This document shows positions 5,236 through 6,031 of a stretch of 6,031 nucleotides of DNA, piece after piece. This stretch comes from Nitrospirota bacterium. Lineage in GTDB: Bacteria; Nitrospirota; UBA9217. Made by a program: the position numbers and the translations under genes. The DNA lies in the NCBI GenBank assembly GCA_021788515.1, contig JAJYKN010000097.1, forward strand, positions 1 to 6,031, written 5' to 3'. The notes below the pieces were generated by a model, which saw only the letters and a list, made by a program, of their open reading frames with translations, ran no database searches and had not been told where the DNA came from. Within the stretch, counting starts at the first letter, position 1. The number at the start of each line of letters is the position of its first letter.

Positions 5236-6031
5236 ATGAAAACCAGAATGAGTCATTCAGTAGAATTATGGAAAAAGATCACTGTTATTGCTGTGATCCT
5301 CGTCGTCGCAGGGTTGTCCGGCGGCGTCATGTTGCATGCTAAAGAAAAGACCGTCTCGAAGGACACCGTAAATGTGCTGGGTAAGTTGAGCGACGCTTTT
5401 GCAGAGCTCGCCGAGGCTACACGGCCTGCGGTCGTAAACATATCTACGACCTCGACGGTCACGATGCAGCAAAATCCTTTCGGGAACATGTTCAGCGACC
5501 CATTCTTTCAGCACTTTTTTGGCAACCAGTTCGGTAACCCCGGACAGCAGCGGAAATATAAGTCCTCGGCGTTGGGTTCCGGCGTGATCGTGTCCGGCGA
5601 CGGCTACATCCTGACGAACAACCACGTGGTAAAGGGCGCGGACGAGATCAAGGTCACCTTGTATGACAAGCGGGAGTTCAAGGGCAAGGTCGTCGGCACC
5701 GACCCGCGGACGGACCTTGCCGTGGTCAAGATCGACGCCCGGAACCTGCCGACGCTCACGCTCGGAGAATCCGGGAAAATGAAAACGGGAGATCTCGTCC
5801 TCGCGATCGGCAATCCCTTTGGTCTGAATCAGACGATCACCATGGGCATTGTGAGCGCCGTGGGCCGGTCGAACATCGGCCTGGCCGACTACGAGGATTT
5901 TATCCAGACCGATGCGGCGATCAACCCCGGCAATTCAGGAGGCGCCCTGGTCAACGCCAGCGGCGAGCTGATCGGCATCAACACCGCCATTTATTCTACG
6001 AGCGGCGGCTACATGGGCATCGGCTTTGCCA
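5236..6031 (+). CDS. htrA: Do/HtrA-family periplasmic serine protease (DegQ-like), 3' truncated
   Basis: The window ends inside this gene after 265 complete codons. The product is a trypsin-like periplasmic protease and chaperone that removes misfolded envelope proteins. An N-terminal signal peptide or anchor is visible: basic start, hydrophobic core at about residues 15-33, and a possible cleavage site after Ala35. The protease domain follows, with a short Phe/Asn/Gly-rich LA loop (about 78-105) lacking cysteines. The catalytic triad is complete: His130 in TNNHVV, Asp160 in RTDLAVVKI and Ser234 in GNSGG (serine codon 5935-5937). The loop composition resembles DegQ more than E. coli DegP. One or two C-terminal PDZ domains are expected beyond the window. 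The gene is co-directional with the transporter operon but separated by 109 nt, so it may have its own promoter. Family confidence is very high; the choice between DegP, DegQ and DegS types is not certain. Confidence 0.96.
   Translation, partial: MKTRMSHSVELWKKITVIAVILVVAGLSGGVMLHAKEKTVSKDTVNVLGKLSDAFAELAEATRPAVVNISTTSTVTMQQNPFGNMFSDPFFQHFFGNQFGNPGQQRKYKSSALGSGVIVSGDGYILTNNHVVKGADEIKVTLYDKREFKGKVVGTDPRTDLAVVKIDARNLPTLTLGESGKMKTGDLVLAIGNPFGLNQTITMGIVSAVGRSNIGLADYEDFIQTDAAINPGNSGGALVNASGELIGINTAIYSTSGGYMGIGFA

Noticed and set aside
1..6031. CRISPR arrays, tRNA or rRNA genes, insertion sequences
   Set aside because: No regularly spaced repeats, transposase-like frames, terminal inverted repeats or recognisable RNA gene sequence were seen.

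Overview
The window holds a compact, single-strand operon from what is most likely a Gram-negative bacterium. The base composition is moderately G+C-rich by eye, genes are packed with strong AAGGAG-type ribosome binding sites, and a periplasmic Do/HtrA-type protease is present. The protein flavour (Gld-type ABC transporter plus DUF4340 plus a DegQ-like protease) fits a deltaproteobacterial, Nitrospirota or similar lineage. That placement is inference from general knowledge; no marker gene here fixes the taxonomy.

Layout: bases 1-286 contain no gene I can support, only a G+C-rich potential hairpin (187-223) and weak promoter-like words. Bases 287-364 are a perfect 39-bp tandem duplication of the translation start region of the first gene. 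Then follow, all on the + strand: an ABC transporter ATPase (339-1274), its six-helix ABC-2/GldF-type permease (1276-1980), a large GldG-like membrane-anchored extracytoplasmic protein (1991-4162) and a DUF4340 protein with an N-terminal membrane anchor (4176-5126). Gaps between these four are 1, 10 and 13 nt, so they are almost certainly one transcriptional unit. After a 109-nt spacer with a 7-bp perfect palindrome, an HtrA/DegQ-family serine protease starts at 5236 and runs off the end of the window.

How they fit together: the ATPase and permease form the core of an ABC-2-type transporter. The GldG-like protein and the DUF4340 protein are the usual partners, presenting large domains on the outer face of the inner membrane. 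In Flavobacterium the GldA/GldF/GldG proteins are needed for gliding, but homologous cassettes occur widely in non-gliding bacteria and their substrate is not known. The HtrA protease next door, if cotranscribed, would point to a shared cell-envelope role, but it has its own spacer and may have its own promoter.

The most unusual item is the 39-bp duplication. It places a nine-codon copy of the ATPase N-terminus (MIQIQNLTK, then TAA) directly upstream of the real start, with the stop codon overlapping the real Shine-Dalgarno sequence. It is either a genuine recent duplication that creates a translationally coupled minicistron, or an assembly artefact. Otherwise the window looks like a well-preserved but functionally under-explored transporter operon; I see no clear novel defence, mobile or RNA system.
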